Part shown: piece by piece, positions 8,307 through 16,142 of the stretch | Numbering within the stretch: the first letter of the stretch is position 1 | Layout of the letters: each line of letters begins with the position of its first letter | Origin: Crocinitomicaceae bacterium | Lineage (GTDB): Bacteria; Bacteroidota; Bacteroidia; Flavobacteriales_D; Crocinitomicaceae | DNA length: 64,000 nt | Reading direction: 5' to 3' | Assembly (NCBI GenBank): GCA_021325675.1 | Contig: JAJTCM010000009.1 | Coordinates: 1 to 64,000 of the forward strand | Program-made: the position numbers and the translations under genes | Notes under the pieces: generated by a model | The model's database searches: none | What the model was told of the DNA's origin: nothing | What the model saw: the letters and a program-made list of their open reading frames with translations, nothing else

Positions 8307-11300
8307 ATGGAAAAACTCTCACGCGCCCTCTTTATTACTTTTTTTCTTGTAAACTGTGCCCAGGCGCAGCTCGTGGACCCTTTTTCAATCCGCCACCAGG
8401 TAATTCAGAAAGGGGGACTGGTTTTTCTGGCAAACACCGCCATGGGCTGTGGCTCTTGCGCAGCGCACACAGAGATGCCGCCCGGAGGAACCGGCACGAA
8501 CGACTTTACCAATATGAGCTTTGTGGACATTGACAGCGATGCTTCTACCTTCATGTCCAGCTCCGATCAGCTTGACCTGCCGAATTGCAGCGAAATTGTC
8601 TGGGCGGGCTTATACTGGGAAGGCATGCTCAGTACACCGGCATCCAACACCACGAATTACAACTCAAGGAACCAGGTGAAACTGAGTGTCGGCGGAAGCG
8701 CTTACCAGAACCTGACCGCTGATGAAATCCTGGATAATGCCACCGGGAAAACTTCCTATTACTGTTTCAAAAACATTACTTCCATTGCCCAGGCTAACGC
8801 AATTGATGCGAATTACCGCGTTGCTAATGTTGTAGCCCAAACCGGAAACAATTTCTTTGGCGGATGGACGATTGTGGTGATTTACCGCAACATTTACGAA
8901 TCGATGAAAAACATAACGGTTTTCGATGGTCTCGCGTATGTAGGCTCAGGAAATCCTGTCAACATCAACCTCAACGGTTTTTTAACGCCACCGGCAGGGC
9001 CAGTCAATTTTGAGCTCGGGGTTGTTGCACACGACGGCGACCGGGGTAGTACAGGCGACCAGCTGGAATTTAACGGTACAGGAACATTCGTGAACCTGAG
9101 CGACGCGCTCCATCCCATTGATGATATGTTCAACAGTACGATTTCCAGGAACGGCGTGCTCACTCCGTTGAGGAATCCGGGTTATAACAACAACCTTGGC
9201 CACGATGCGAATATTTTTTCACCCGACAACTCTACTTTTAATTTTATCGGGAACTCTGCCACCAGCGCTGAAATCCGGGTTTCCTCTTCATCAGAAAATA
9301 TCTTAACGAGCGTCATCACTGCGGCAATTGATATTTACCTGCCTGATCTCAGGGCTTCCGTTTCTTACGATGATCTCAATGCCGGAGCCGTTGAGCCCGG
9401 TGATATCCTGGAATATTCCATTACAACCAAAAATATCGGCTCAGATGTGTCCATGAACACTTTTCTTTTGGATACGCTGGATGAACGCTTAAGCTACATT
9501 CCCGGAAGCTTGCAGGTTTCTTTCGGCCCTAACAGCGGTGTGAAAACAGATGCTGCGGACGCTGACCAGGCTGAATTCATTGTAGCCGACAATGTAATTC
9601 GTGCACGAATCGGTACGGGAGCAAACGGCGCAGCAGGTGGAAATGTAGTCAATTCCTCCACAGGGGCAGACAGTACGGTGATTAAATTTCGTGTCCGGCT
9701 GATCGATGAATGTGCGCCCTGGCAATGCGGACCCGTGCTCGAAAACAAAGCTTTTCTCTTTGGAACAGGCCAAATTTCAGGGATCACAAGCGGAAATAAC
9801 GGCGCTTCTGATTTGCTTGACCAGGATGGCTGTCCTTCACCCGAAAGCGGTTTAATTGCCGTCAACAGTAACTGCCCTCCCCTGGTGATTACTTACACCG
9901 ATTCAATATGCGTCGGGGAAACAATCTCCCTGAGCTTTCCTGACTCTCCCGGGTTCACATTTAACTGGACGGGGCCGGGAGGTTTTACTTCTACGGATGA
10001 CAATCCCACGATCACAAATGCCCAAACTACCCACTCCGGGGATTACGTCCTACACCTTAGCTATGATGGTGAAATTTGTATGGACGATACAGTTGCGCCG
10101 GTTTTCGTTTCTCCAAGGCCAACCGTTCAGCTCCTGGACCTGGAAGATGATACCTGCTACCACGCAGGCGGCGGTTCTATCCGTGTCAGCGGCGGCGGGA
10201 ACAGCCCTTTTACCTATTCCTGGTCAAACGGTGATACGGACTCACTTGCGCAAAACCTCCTGGCAGGGTCCTACACCGTAACAGTCACAGATAATTTCGG
10301 TTGCACAGTTTCCCAAGCGTATTCCGTGGACGAGCCACCGCTTTTTGAAGTCAATGCAAGCATTACTTCTGATTACAACGGCAGGGACATCAGTTGTTTC
10401 AATGCAGCTGACGGAAGCGCTCTCGCAACAGCCAACGGCGGAATCAGTCCTTACGATTATGAATGGCTCGTACTGGGGCAAACTACAGCGGCTGTCAGCA
10501 ACCTGGATGCCGGACAATATATCGTTGAAGTAACCGATGACAGTGGCTGCAAAGCCCGCGATACGATAACACTTGTTGAGCCGGACACCGTTTCCGTCAG
10601 CGCAAGCGTGACAAACATCCTATGTTTTGGCGACGCAACCGGTGCAATCAACGTAACGATCGGCGGCGGAACAACACCTTATTCTTCTTTGTGGTCGAAC
10701 GGTGCAGCAACAGAAGACCTGGCCAACCTGACAGCCGGAACTTATACGGACACCGTGACTGACGCCAACGGCTGCGAAAATATCCGTTCTTTTACAGTTA
10801 CCCAACCTTCCGCTTCCATGAGCCTTACGGCCAGTTCCGTAGATATTCTCTGTAACGGTGATGCGACGGGAAGTATTGACCTAAGTGTTTCCGGCGGGGT
10901 TAGCCCGTATGATTACTCCTGGTCAAACAGCGCAAACACACAAGATCTTACCGGCTTAACAGCAGGCACTTACACTGTAACGGTGACAGATGACAACAAC
11001 TGTACGGAGACTTTCTCAGAAACATTGACCGAACCGACCGCGATCAACGGCAGCTTAAATGCTGTCAACCCGGTTTGCCAGGACGGAAGCCAGGGGAATA
11101 TCGACCTGACCGTGAATGGCGGCGTTCCGGGCTATACTTTTTTATGGAACAACGGTGAACAAACAGAAGACATTACAGGTCTGTATGCCGGGATTTATTA
11201 CTGTGAAATTACGGATGCCAACGGTTGCCTGGAAACCGTTCAAACGACACTCACCGACCCGGACGCAGTTCATATTGTGGGAACAACGACAGACGTTCTT

Positions 11301-12698
11301 TGTTACGGCAACGCAACGGGATCTATTGACATTACACCTTCAAACGGAACTATGCCTTATACATTTGACTGGAGCAACGGCACGGCAAATGAGGATCCAA
11401 CGGGTTTAACAGCCGGTCTTTATTCCGTAAATGTAGTGGATAATAACAGCTGCGGCGGATTTATTTCCTTTATCATCGGAGAGCCTGACACCCTCGTTTA
11501 TGTTCAATCCACAGTAATAACCGACGTTTTGTGCTTCGGAAATGCTACCGGCGCGATCAATATAGAAGTCAGCGGGGGAACAGCCCCGTACGATTATCTG
11601 TGGAGCAACAGTGACATGACCCAGGACATCAATGGTTTAACAGCCGGAACTTATTCAGTAGACATTACCGATGACAACGGCTGCCAGCTTTCATACAGCG
11701 CTTCTGTTGATGAACCGGCAGAGCTTACTTTAACCGAAACCCATACCCCTGTTTTATGTTTCGGCGGTTCGACAGGCTCGGTCAATATTACAACAACTGG
11801 CGGAACCGGCACTTATGATTATATGTGGAACAACGGCCAGCAAACGGAAGATGTGAGCGGACTTGCTGTCGGAAGCTATTCGGTTACTGTTACAGATGAA
11901 AATAATTGCACGGACAATCTTTCGGTGACAATCACTCAACCGGTCTCACCGCTCAGCCTTTCAGCCGACTCCACGCCTGTTCTTTGCTTCGGTGGAAACG
12001 ACGGAAGCATTGACCTGACCGTTTCCGGCGGTACATCCGGCTACACGTTCCTGTGGAGCAATGATTCTATCGCTGAAGACCCGGACAGTCTCACAGCAGG
12101 TGATTACTCTGTCACAGTAACAGACGCTAATTCCTGTACGGAAACCTTAACAAGTACCGTAACCCAGCCCGCCAGCCCTGTATCCCTGACAATCAGCGCA
12201 AGTGCGATTTGTATGGGCGCAATGAATGGCGTAGCGGCTGTGACTGCTTCGGGCGGAACACCGTCTTACACTTATTTGTGGAGCAGCAGCCCGAATGACA
12301 CACTGGAAATTGCAGATAGCCTGGGCGTCGGGAATTATACCGTGACCGTCACCGACTCAAACGGCTGCGTGGAAACCATTTCTGCAAGCGTCGAACAGCC
12401 GGATGGCATGGAAGGCTGTGTTTCCCTGGATATGCCGAATATTTTCACACCGAACAACGACCTGGAAAATGATTACTATATCCCGGTTTTGGCTTCCAAC
12501 ATTACGCATTATCACATCGTGATCCTGAACCGTTGGGGACAGGTCGTTTACGAATCCAATGATTACAGTAAAGGCTGGGACGGTACGATTAACGGAAAAA
12601 ATGCCACGGAAGATGTTTACTTCTGGCTCGTTGATTATACAGACAGCTATGGCGATACCGGCAAGCTCCACGGAAACCTGACACTTGTACGCGATTAA
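8307..12698 (+). CDS. Giant T9SS adhesin-like protein with ten SprB repeats
   Basis: Protein of 1463 residues. Signal peptide 1-21 is followed by an N-terminal domain (~35-345) with CSEIVWAGLYWEG, a motif I associate with large DUF11-type surface proteins. A DUF11-like domain (~348-500: DLRASVSYDDLNAGAVEPGDILEYSI region) and an Ig/PKD-like stretch (~535-600: FNWTGPGGF) come next. Ten SprB repeats follow (~614-1368), each about 75 residues with CxG(D/N)ATGSI.....GG..PY.Y.WSNG....D...LTAG.Y.VTVTD.NGC. The protein ends in a type B (gliding-motility-associated) sorting domain: IFTPNNDLENDYY, NRWGQVVYES, GWDGT. SprB is the mobile gliding adhesin of Flavobacterium johnsoniae; this much shorter relative probably acts as a surface adhesin delivered by T9SS with a PorP/SprF partner. 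Confidence 0.93.
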   Translation: MEKLSRALFITFFLVNCAQAQLVDPFSIRHQVIQKGGLVFLANTAMGCGSCAAHTEMPPGGTGTNDFTNMSFVDIDSDASTFMSSSDQLDLPNCSEIVWAGLYWEGMLSTPASNTTNYNSRNQVKLSVGGSAYQNLTADEILDNATGKTSYYCFKNITSIAQANAIDANYRVANVVAQTGNNFFGGWTIVVIYRNIYESMKNITVFDGLAYVGSGNPVNINLNGFLTPPAGPVNFELGVVAHDGDRGSTGDQLEFNGTGTFVNLSDALHPIDDMFNSTISRNGVLTPLRNPGYNNNLGHDANIFSPDNSTFNFIGNSATSAEIRVSSSSENILTSVITAAIDIYLPDLRASVSYDDLNAGAVEPGDILEYSITTKNIGSDVSMNTFLLDTLDERLSYIPGSLQVSFGPNSGVKTDAADADQAEFIVADNVIRARIGTGANGAAGGNVVNSSTGADSTVIKFRVRLIDECAPWQCGPVLENKAFLFGTGQISGITSGNNGASDLLDQDGCPSPESGLIAVNSNCPPLVITYTDSICVGETISLSFPDSPGFTFNWTGPGGFTSTDDNPTITNAQTTHSGDYVLHLSYDGEICMDDTVAPVFVSPRPTVQLLDLEDDTCYHAGGGSIRVSGGGNSPFTYSWSNGDTDSLAQNLLAGSYTVTVTDNFGCTVSQAYSVDEPPLFEVNASITSDYNGRDISCFNAADGSALATANGGISPYDYEWLVLGQTTAAVSNLDAGQYIVEVTDDSGCKARDTITLVEPDTVSVSASVTNILCFGDATGAINVTIGGGTTPYSSLWSNGAATEDLANLTAGTYTDTVTDANGCENIRSFTVTQPSASMSLTASSVDILCNGDATGSIDLSVSGGVSPYDYSWSNSANTQDLTGLTAGTYTVTVTDDNNCTETFSETLTEPTAINGSLNAVNPVCQDGSQGNIDLTVNGGVPGYTFLWNNGEQTEDITGLYAGIYYCEITDANGCLETVQTTLTDPDAVHIVGTTTDVLCYGNATGSIDITPSNGTMPYTFDWSNGTANEDPTGLTAGLYSVNVVDNNSCGGFISFIIGEPDTLVYVQSTVITDVLCFGNATGAINIEVSGGTAPYDYLWSNSDMTQDINGLTAGTYSVDITDDNGCQLSYSASVDEPAELTLTETHTPVLCFGGSTGSVNITTTGGTGTYDYMWNNGQQTEDVSGLAVGSYSVTVTDENNCTDNLSVTITQPVSPLSLSADSTPVLCFGGNDGSIDLTVSGGTSGYTFLWSNDSIAEDPDSLTAGDYSVTVTDANSCTETLTSTVTQPASPVSLTISASAICMGAMNGVAAVTASGGTPSYTYLWSSSPNDTLEIADSLGVGNYTVTVTDSNGCVETISASVEQPDGMEGCVSLDMPNIFTPNNDLENDYYIPVLASNITHYHIVILNRWGQVVYESNDYSKGWDGTINGKNATEDVYFWLVDYTDSYGDTGKLHGNLTLVRD

Positions 12699-12738
12699 CG
12701 ATTATTCGCTAAAATTCATTGCTTTACGGTATTTTTCC

Positions 12739-12746
12739 TAATTTTG
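12739..12746 (+). promoter_or_regulatory. Promoter -7 box
   Basis: TAATTTTG lies 10 bp before the rhodanese ATG, so a very short leader is implied. It probably serves the rhodanese-DedA-aroE run. Confidence 0.6.
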
Positions 12747-12756
12747 CACAAAAATT

Positions 12757-13080
12757 ATGACTTTGAAAAATATATCAGCTACCGAATTGAAGCAAAAGAT
12801 CGATGCCAACGAAGCTTTGTTTTTGCTTGACATCCGAGAAGATTACGAACGCGAAGCAGCGCATATTCCTTCCGTGCATATTCCTATGGGCGAAGTTTCC
12901 GCTAAGGCTGCCGAATTCCCGAAAGACAAAGAAATCGTTGTGATTTGCCGCAGCGGGCGCCGTGCAGTTCCTGTAGCTGATTTACTCCTGAATGACCTGC
13001 TTTTCCCGAACGTAACGATCCTCGAAGGCGGTTTGCTGGCCTGGAAACAGGAAATTGACCCTTCACTTGATATTGAGTAA
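12757..13080 (+). CDS. Rhodanese-like sulfurtransferase domain protein
   Basis: Single rhodanese domain of 107 residues with no signal peptide, hence cytoplasmic. Landmarks: LLDIREDYEREAAHIPSVHIP (CH2A-like), then the active-site loop VICRSGRRA with the catalytic cysteine at ~residue 64, followed by VTILEGGLLAWKQE. Single-domain rhodaneses (GlpE/PspE type) move sulfane sulfur between thiols. DedA starts 5 bp after the stop, suggesting one operon. Confidence 0.92.
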   Translation: MTLKNISATELKQKIDANEALFLLDIREDYEREAAHIPSVHIPMGEVSAKAAEFPKDKEIVVICRSGRRAVPVADLLLNDLLFPNVTILEGGLLAWKQEIDPSLDIE

Positions 13081-13085
13081 TCTCC

Positions 13086-13724
13086 ATGATAGAATTATTT
13101 GAACACATCATCCACCTGGATTTCAAGTGGATTTTTGCCAATTACGGCACCACGGTTTACGTGATCCTTTTCCTGGTGATTTTCATCGAAACCGGCTTGG
13201 TGGCGATGCCTTTTCTCCCGGGAGATTCCTTGTTATTTACTGCAGGCCTGTTTGCCAAATCGGGTGAGCTGAATCTCTCATACCTGCTTATTTTGCTTTA
13301 TATTGCAGCTGTTCTGGGTGATAATTGCAATTACTGGATTGGGAGAAAAATCGGGTTAAGCGTGTTCAATATCAAGATTAAAGGCCGGGCGCTCGTTAAA
13401 AAAGAATACCTCGACAAAACCGAAGCTTTCTTTGAGAAAAACGGCTCCAAGGCAATCATCATGGCGCGTTTTGTTCCTTTCGTACGCACTTTTGCCCCTT
13501 TTGCAGCAGGTGTCGGAAAGATGAACTACCGTAAATTTGTGACCTTCGACCTGCTGGGCGGCTTCCTTTGGATTTTCAGCCTGACGCTTGCCGGGTATAT
13601 GCTGGGCAATGTTACCTGGATCCGCGAGCATATCGACCTTGTTTGCCTGGGAATTATTTTCATTTCCGTGCTGCCGATGCTGATCAGCTTCACCAGATCG
13701 AAATTAGCGAAACGCAATGCCTGA
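13086..13724 (+). CDS. DedA family membrane protein
   Basis: Protein of 212 residues with several hydrophobic helices and the DedA/VTT landmarks: ETGLVAMPFLPGDSLLF near residues 35-52, GDNCNYWIGRKIG at ~78-90, and MARFVPFVRTFAPFAAGVGKM at ~125-145 (the conserved Arg/Pro re-entrant region). DedA proteins are inner-membrane lipid flippases or undecaprenyl-phosphate recyclers and support proton-motive-force homeostasis. The 3' end overlaps aroE by 8 bp, indicating translational coupling. Confidence 0.95.
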   Translation: MIELFEHIIHLDFKWIFANYGTTVYVILFLVIFIETGLVAMPFLPGDSLLFTAGLFAKSGELNLSYLLILLYIAAVLGDNCNYWIGRKIGLSVFNIKIKGRALVKKEYLDKTEAFFEKNGSKAIIMARFVPFVRTFAPFAAGVGKMNYRKFVTFDLLGGFLWIFSLTLAGYMLGNVTWIREHIDLVCLGIIFISVLPMLISFTRSKLAKRNA

Positions 13725-14445
13725 ATACGGGCTGATCGGCAAACGCCTGGATTATTCTTTTTCGAAAGCGTTTTTCACCGCTTATTTTGAGCAAAACGGT
13801 ATCCGGGCTTCTTATCATAACATCGAAATTGCTGCGATCGAAGAAGTCAGGGCGATCCTTTCTTCCGGCAAATACAGCGGGCTGAACGTTACTATTCCCT
13901 ACAAGGAAACCGTAATCCCTTACCTGGACGAATTGAGTCCCGAAGCCAAAGCGATAGGCGCTGTGAACACGATTTCCTTCAAAAACGGCAAAACAATTGG
14001 CCATAATACGGACGCTTTCGGTTTCCGGCAGAGCATCAAGCCTTTTCTGAACAACAAGCACGAACGTGCACTCGTGTTGGGAACCGGCGGTGCTTCCAAA
14101 GCTGTCAGCTATGTGCTGGAAGATATCGGTTTAAATGTACTGCACGTCAGCCGCAACCCCAAAGAAGAAAACACATTCGGTTACGAAGAAATAAACGGCC
14201 ACATGCTGAATGCCTGCAAAATGATCGTCAACTGTACGCCGGTGGGCACTTTTCCAGATGTAGACGATAAGCCTGATCTTCCAACGGAATTCATCGGCCC
14301 GGACCATTTCGTGGTAGACCTGATCTACAATCCTGAAAAAACACGTTTGCTGCGTGAAGCGGAAGCTAAGGGAGCAATTATTCTTAACGGCCACTCCATG
14401 TTGAAAGAACAGGCGCTCAAAGCCTGGGAAACCTGGAATTCCTGA
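13717..14445 (+). CDS. aroE: Shikimate dehydrogenase
   Basis: Protein of 242 residues that reduces 3-dehydroshikimate with NADPH in chorismate synthesis. N-terminal substrate domain: YGLIGKRLDYSFSKAFF, then GLNVTIPYKE with the catalytic lysine, and GAVNTI...GHNTDAFGF with the catalytic Asn/Asp pair. The NADP-binding loop is LVLGTGGASKAV. The C-terminal VDLIYNPEKTRLL and NGHSMLKEQA motifs are normal. It is shorter than E. coli AroE (272) but near the usual Bacteroidota length. It overlaps dedA by 8 bp. Confidence 0.96.
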   Translation: MPEYGLIGKRLDYSFSKAFFTAYFEQNGIRASYHNIEIAAIEEVRAILSSGKYSGLNVTIPYKETVIPYLDELSPEAKAIGAVNTISFKNGKTIGHNTDAFGFRQSIKPFLNNKHERALVLGTGGASKAVSYVLEDIGLNVLHVSRNPKEENTFGYEEINGHMLNACKMIVNCTPVGTFPDVDDKPDLPTEFIGPDHFVVDLIYNPEKTRLLREAEAKGAIILNGHSMLKEQALKAWETWNS

Positions 14446-14465
14446 TCCGGGAACAGATTTTTAAC

Positions 14466-14473
14466 TAAATTTG
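14466..14473 (+). promoter_or_regulatory. Promoter -7 box with near-leaderless spacing
   Basis: TAAATTTG ends 7 bp before the ATG at 14481, so transcription would begin at or within a few bases of the start codon. Confidence 0.55.
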
Positions 14474-14480
14474 CAGCCGT

Positions 14481-15104
14481 ATGCCTCTCAGCTTAAAAGA
14501 ACTCATCCGACAGGGCGAGCATCAAACCCAGGATTTCAAATTCCGGGTGGATGACCAGAAAAAAATCGCCCGTACGCTCAGCGCTTTTGCCAATACCGAT
14601 GGCGGACGGCTGCTGATCGGCGTAAAGGACAACGGTAAAATTGCCGGCATCAACCCCGAAGAAGAATTTCACATGATCGAAGGCGCAGCTTCTTTGTACT
14701 GCAAGCCTCCCGTTCAGTTCACAACCCATATCTGGCAGGAAGATTTTCGCCTGGTGCTGGAAGTCAAAGTAGAAGCAAACCCCGCTCGCAACCATCTTTC
14801 ACCGGACGAAAACAGCAGCTGGAAAATTTATATCCGGCGGGGTGATCACACGCTGATTGCCAACAAAATCCTGCTCAAAATCTGGGCACTGGAAAAGAAA
14901 GGCGTTCCCAAACCCCAGCATTTCGGGGAAGACGAGCTCAACTTTCTCAAGCTCTTCAGCACAGAAAAAGTAACCCTCAGTAAATTATACCGTCTCAGCA
15001 AGCTCCCCAAAAACCAGGTAGACCATTTGGTGGCGCTTTTTACTTACTGGGAACTGATTTCGATGGAAATGACCGAGGAAATAACGAGCTATGCCCTGCG
15101 ATAA
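14481..15104 (+). CDS. AlbA_2 (Schlafen-type) domain protein
   Basis: Protein of 207 residues. Residues ~10-130 match the AlbA_2/AAA_4 domain: GEHQTQDFKF, then ARTLSAFANTDGGRLLIGVKDNGKIAGI (split here around residues 30-58) and YIRRGDHTLIAN. The family is often labelled putative transcriptional regulator or ATP-binding protein; relatives of the fold include Schlafen RNases. The C-terminal ~60 residues (KLFSTEKVTLSKLYRLSKLP...) look like a small winged-helix. Whether it binds DNA, RNA or nucleotide cannot be told from sequence alone. Confidence 0.85.
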   Translation: MPLSLKELIRQGEHQTQDFKFRVDDQKKIARTLSAFANTDGGRLLIGVKDNGKIAGINPEEEFHMIEGAASLYCKPPVQFTTHIWQEDFRLVLEVKVEANPARNHLSPDENSSWKIYIRRGDHTLIANKILLKIWALEKKGVPKPQHFGEDELNFLKLFSTEKVTLSKLYRLSKLPKNQVDHLVALFTYWELISMEMTEEITSYALR

Positions 15105-15294
15105 AGTTAACCACATGCGCCTACGCAAAATATTTAGCTGATCACCTAGTTTTTTTTTAGAAATTACCTACGTTCCGAACTTCAGAAATTTTGAAGCCTG
15201 GAAACCATATTCTTTGGGTGATAAAATAAACCCGGACACATAAAACACGAAGTTTCACTGTGATAAAACTTAAACTTGCCTGTCATTAACGGAC

Positions 15295-15304
15295 AACACG
15301 TGTT
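15295..15304. promoter_or_regulatory. Perfect 10-bp palindrome AACACGTGTT
   Basis: Lies in the 267-bp gap between 15104 and 15371, 43 bp before the TATATTTG box. It could be an operator for a dimeric regulator. It occurs once in this gap and no regulator is encoded nearby, so this is speculative. Confidence 0.3.
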
Positions 15305-15347
15305 AAAAAAATCAAGCAAACTTTAGAACATTGCGTAAATAAAATCG

Positions 15348-15355
15348 TATATTTG
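15348..15355 (+). promoter_or_regulatory. Promoter -7 box
   Basis: TATATTTG, an exact TAnnTTTG match 16 bp before the ATG at 15372. TTTAG at 15322 is a possible weak -33 box. It likely drives the membrane protein and the subtilase 3 bp behind it. Confidence 0.6.
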
Positions 15356-15371
15356 GGAAAAGCGAACGCTT

Positions 15372-16139
15372 ATGCCCCTGACAGAAAAGCAAGCTAAAAG
15401 AACCAATCTCATACTCGACCTGGCGGTTTTCACTGCCCTGGCTTTATTTGCCATGAACACCAGTATGCAAGCCGATCCCGGTGAAATTATCTTTTTATTC
15501 GTGTTTGAAAACCTGGTGATGGCCCTTGCTTTCGCCGTGTTTTTTATCATTTTCAGCCCCTGGCATAATTCCTACCTGAAAAAACACCGGCTGCTGAAAA
15601 ACCCGGCACGCCCGCGCATCAGAATCCCGCTTTTCAAAGCCATATTGTATGCCCTGCTCGGTTTTGGTATCGTTTTTTGCATCAGTATGGTCGTGCTTAT
15701 TTTCCTGAACCAAATGGCCGTAGAGCTGATGATTTCCTTTCTCAAAGACAATGCCTACAACTTTAAATCCATTGAAATCCTTTCCGGGGGTATGTTTTTT
15801 GACGGAAGCATAATCCGTTCACTGCAGCGGCTTTTCGGGCAAAGCTACGTCGTTTTTTTCTGGGTTTTGCTTTTTAAACACCTGCTCTCAAACATTCTTG
15901 TTTTTGTCTCACACCCTGACCTGAAAAGCAATAATTTTCTCACCCTGGCCGGCACAAGGGCTGTGATTTCCCAAACCATTATGAGCCCGGTTGCTGTATT
16001 CCTGGCCTGCCTACTGCTCGTTGCCCTGTCAGCGCTTTATGGTGCTCAAACTTGGATAATTTTAGTAACTTTGGGCGCTTTCAGGCTGATCTTTTTGCTC
16101 TTAAGCATAAGCACATCCCGATTCTTTACAACAGTGTAA
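15372..16139 (+). CDS. Unrecognised six-helix membrane protein
   Basis: Protein of 255 residues with about six hydrophobic segments (~13-32, 39-61, 83-108, 155-177, 193-220, 226-250). The second helix carries the acidic motif FVFENLVMALAF, faintly reminiscent of DUF6498-type proteins, but I cannot assign it. Basic residues after helix 2 (SPWHNSYLKKHR) suggest a cytoplasmic loop. The secreted subtilase begins 3 bp after the stop, so the two are likely co-transcribed. Confidence 0.75.
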   Translation: MPLTEKQAKRTNLILDLAVFTALALFAMNTSMQADPGEIIFLFVFENLVMALAFAVFFIIFSPWHNSYLKKHRLLKNPARPRIRIPLFKAILYALLGFGIVFCISMVVLIFLNQMAVELMISFLKDNAYNFKSIEILSGGMFFDGSIIRSLQRLFGQSYVVFFWVLLFKHLLSNILVFVSHPDLKSNNFLTLAGTRAVISQTIMSPVAVFLACLLLVALSALYGAQTWIILVTLGAFRLIFLLLSISTSRFFTTV

Positions 16140-16142
16140 CGT

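Noticed and set aside
8307-12698. CRISPR or DNA tandem array in the repeat-rich gene
   Set aside because: The repeats are conserved at protein level (SprB), about 225 bp long and diverged in DNA; there are no spacers.
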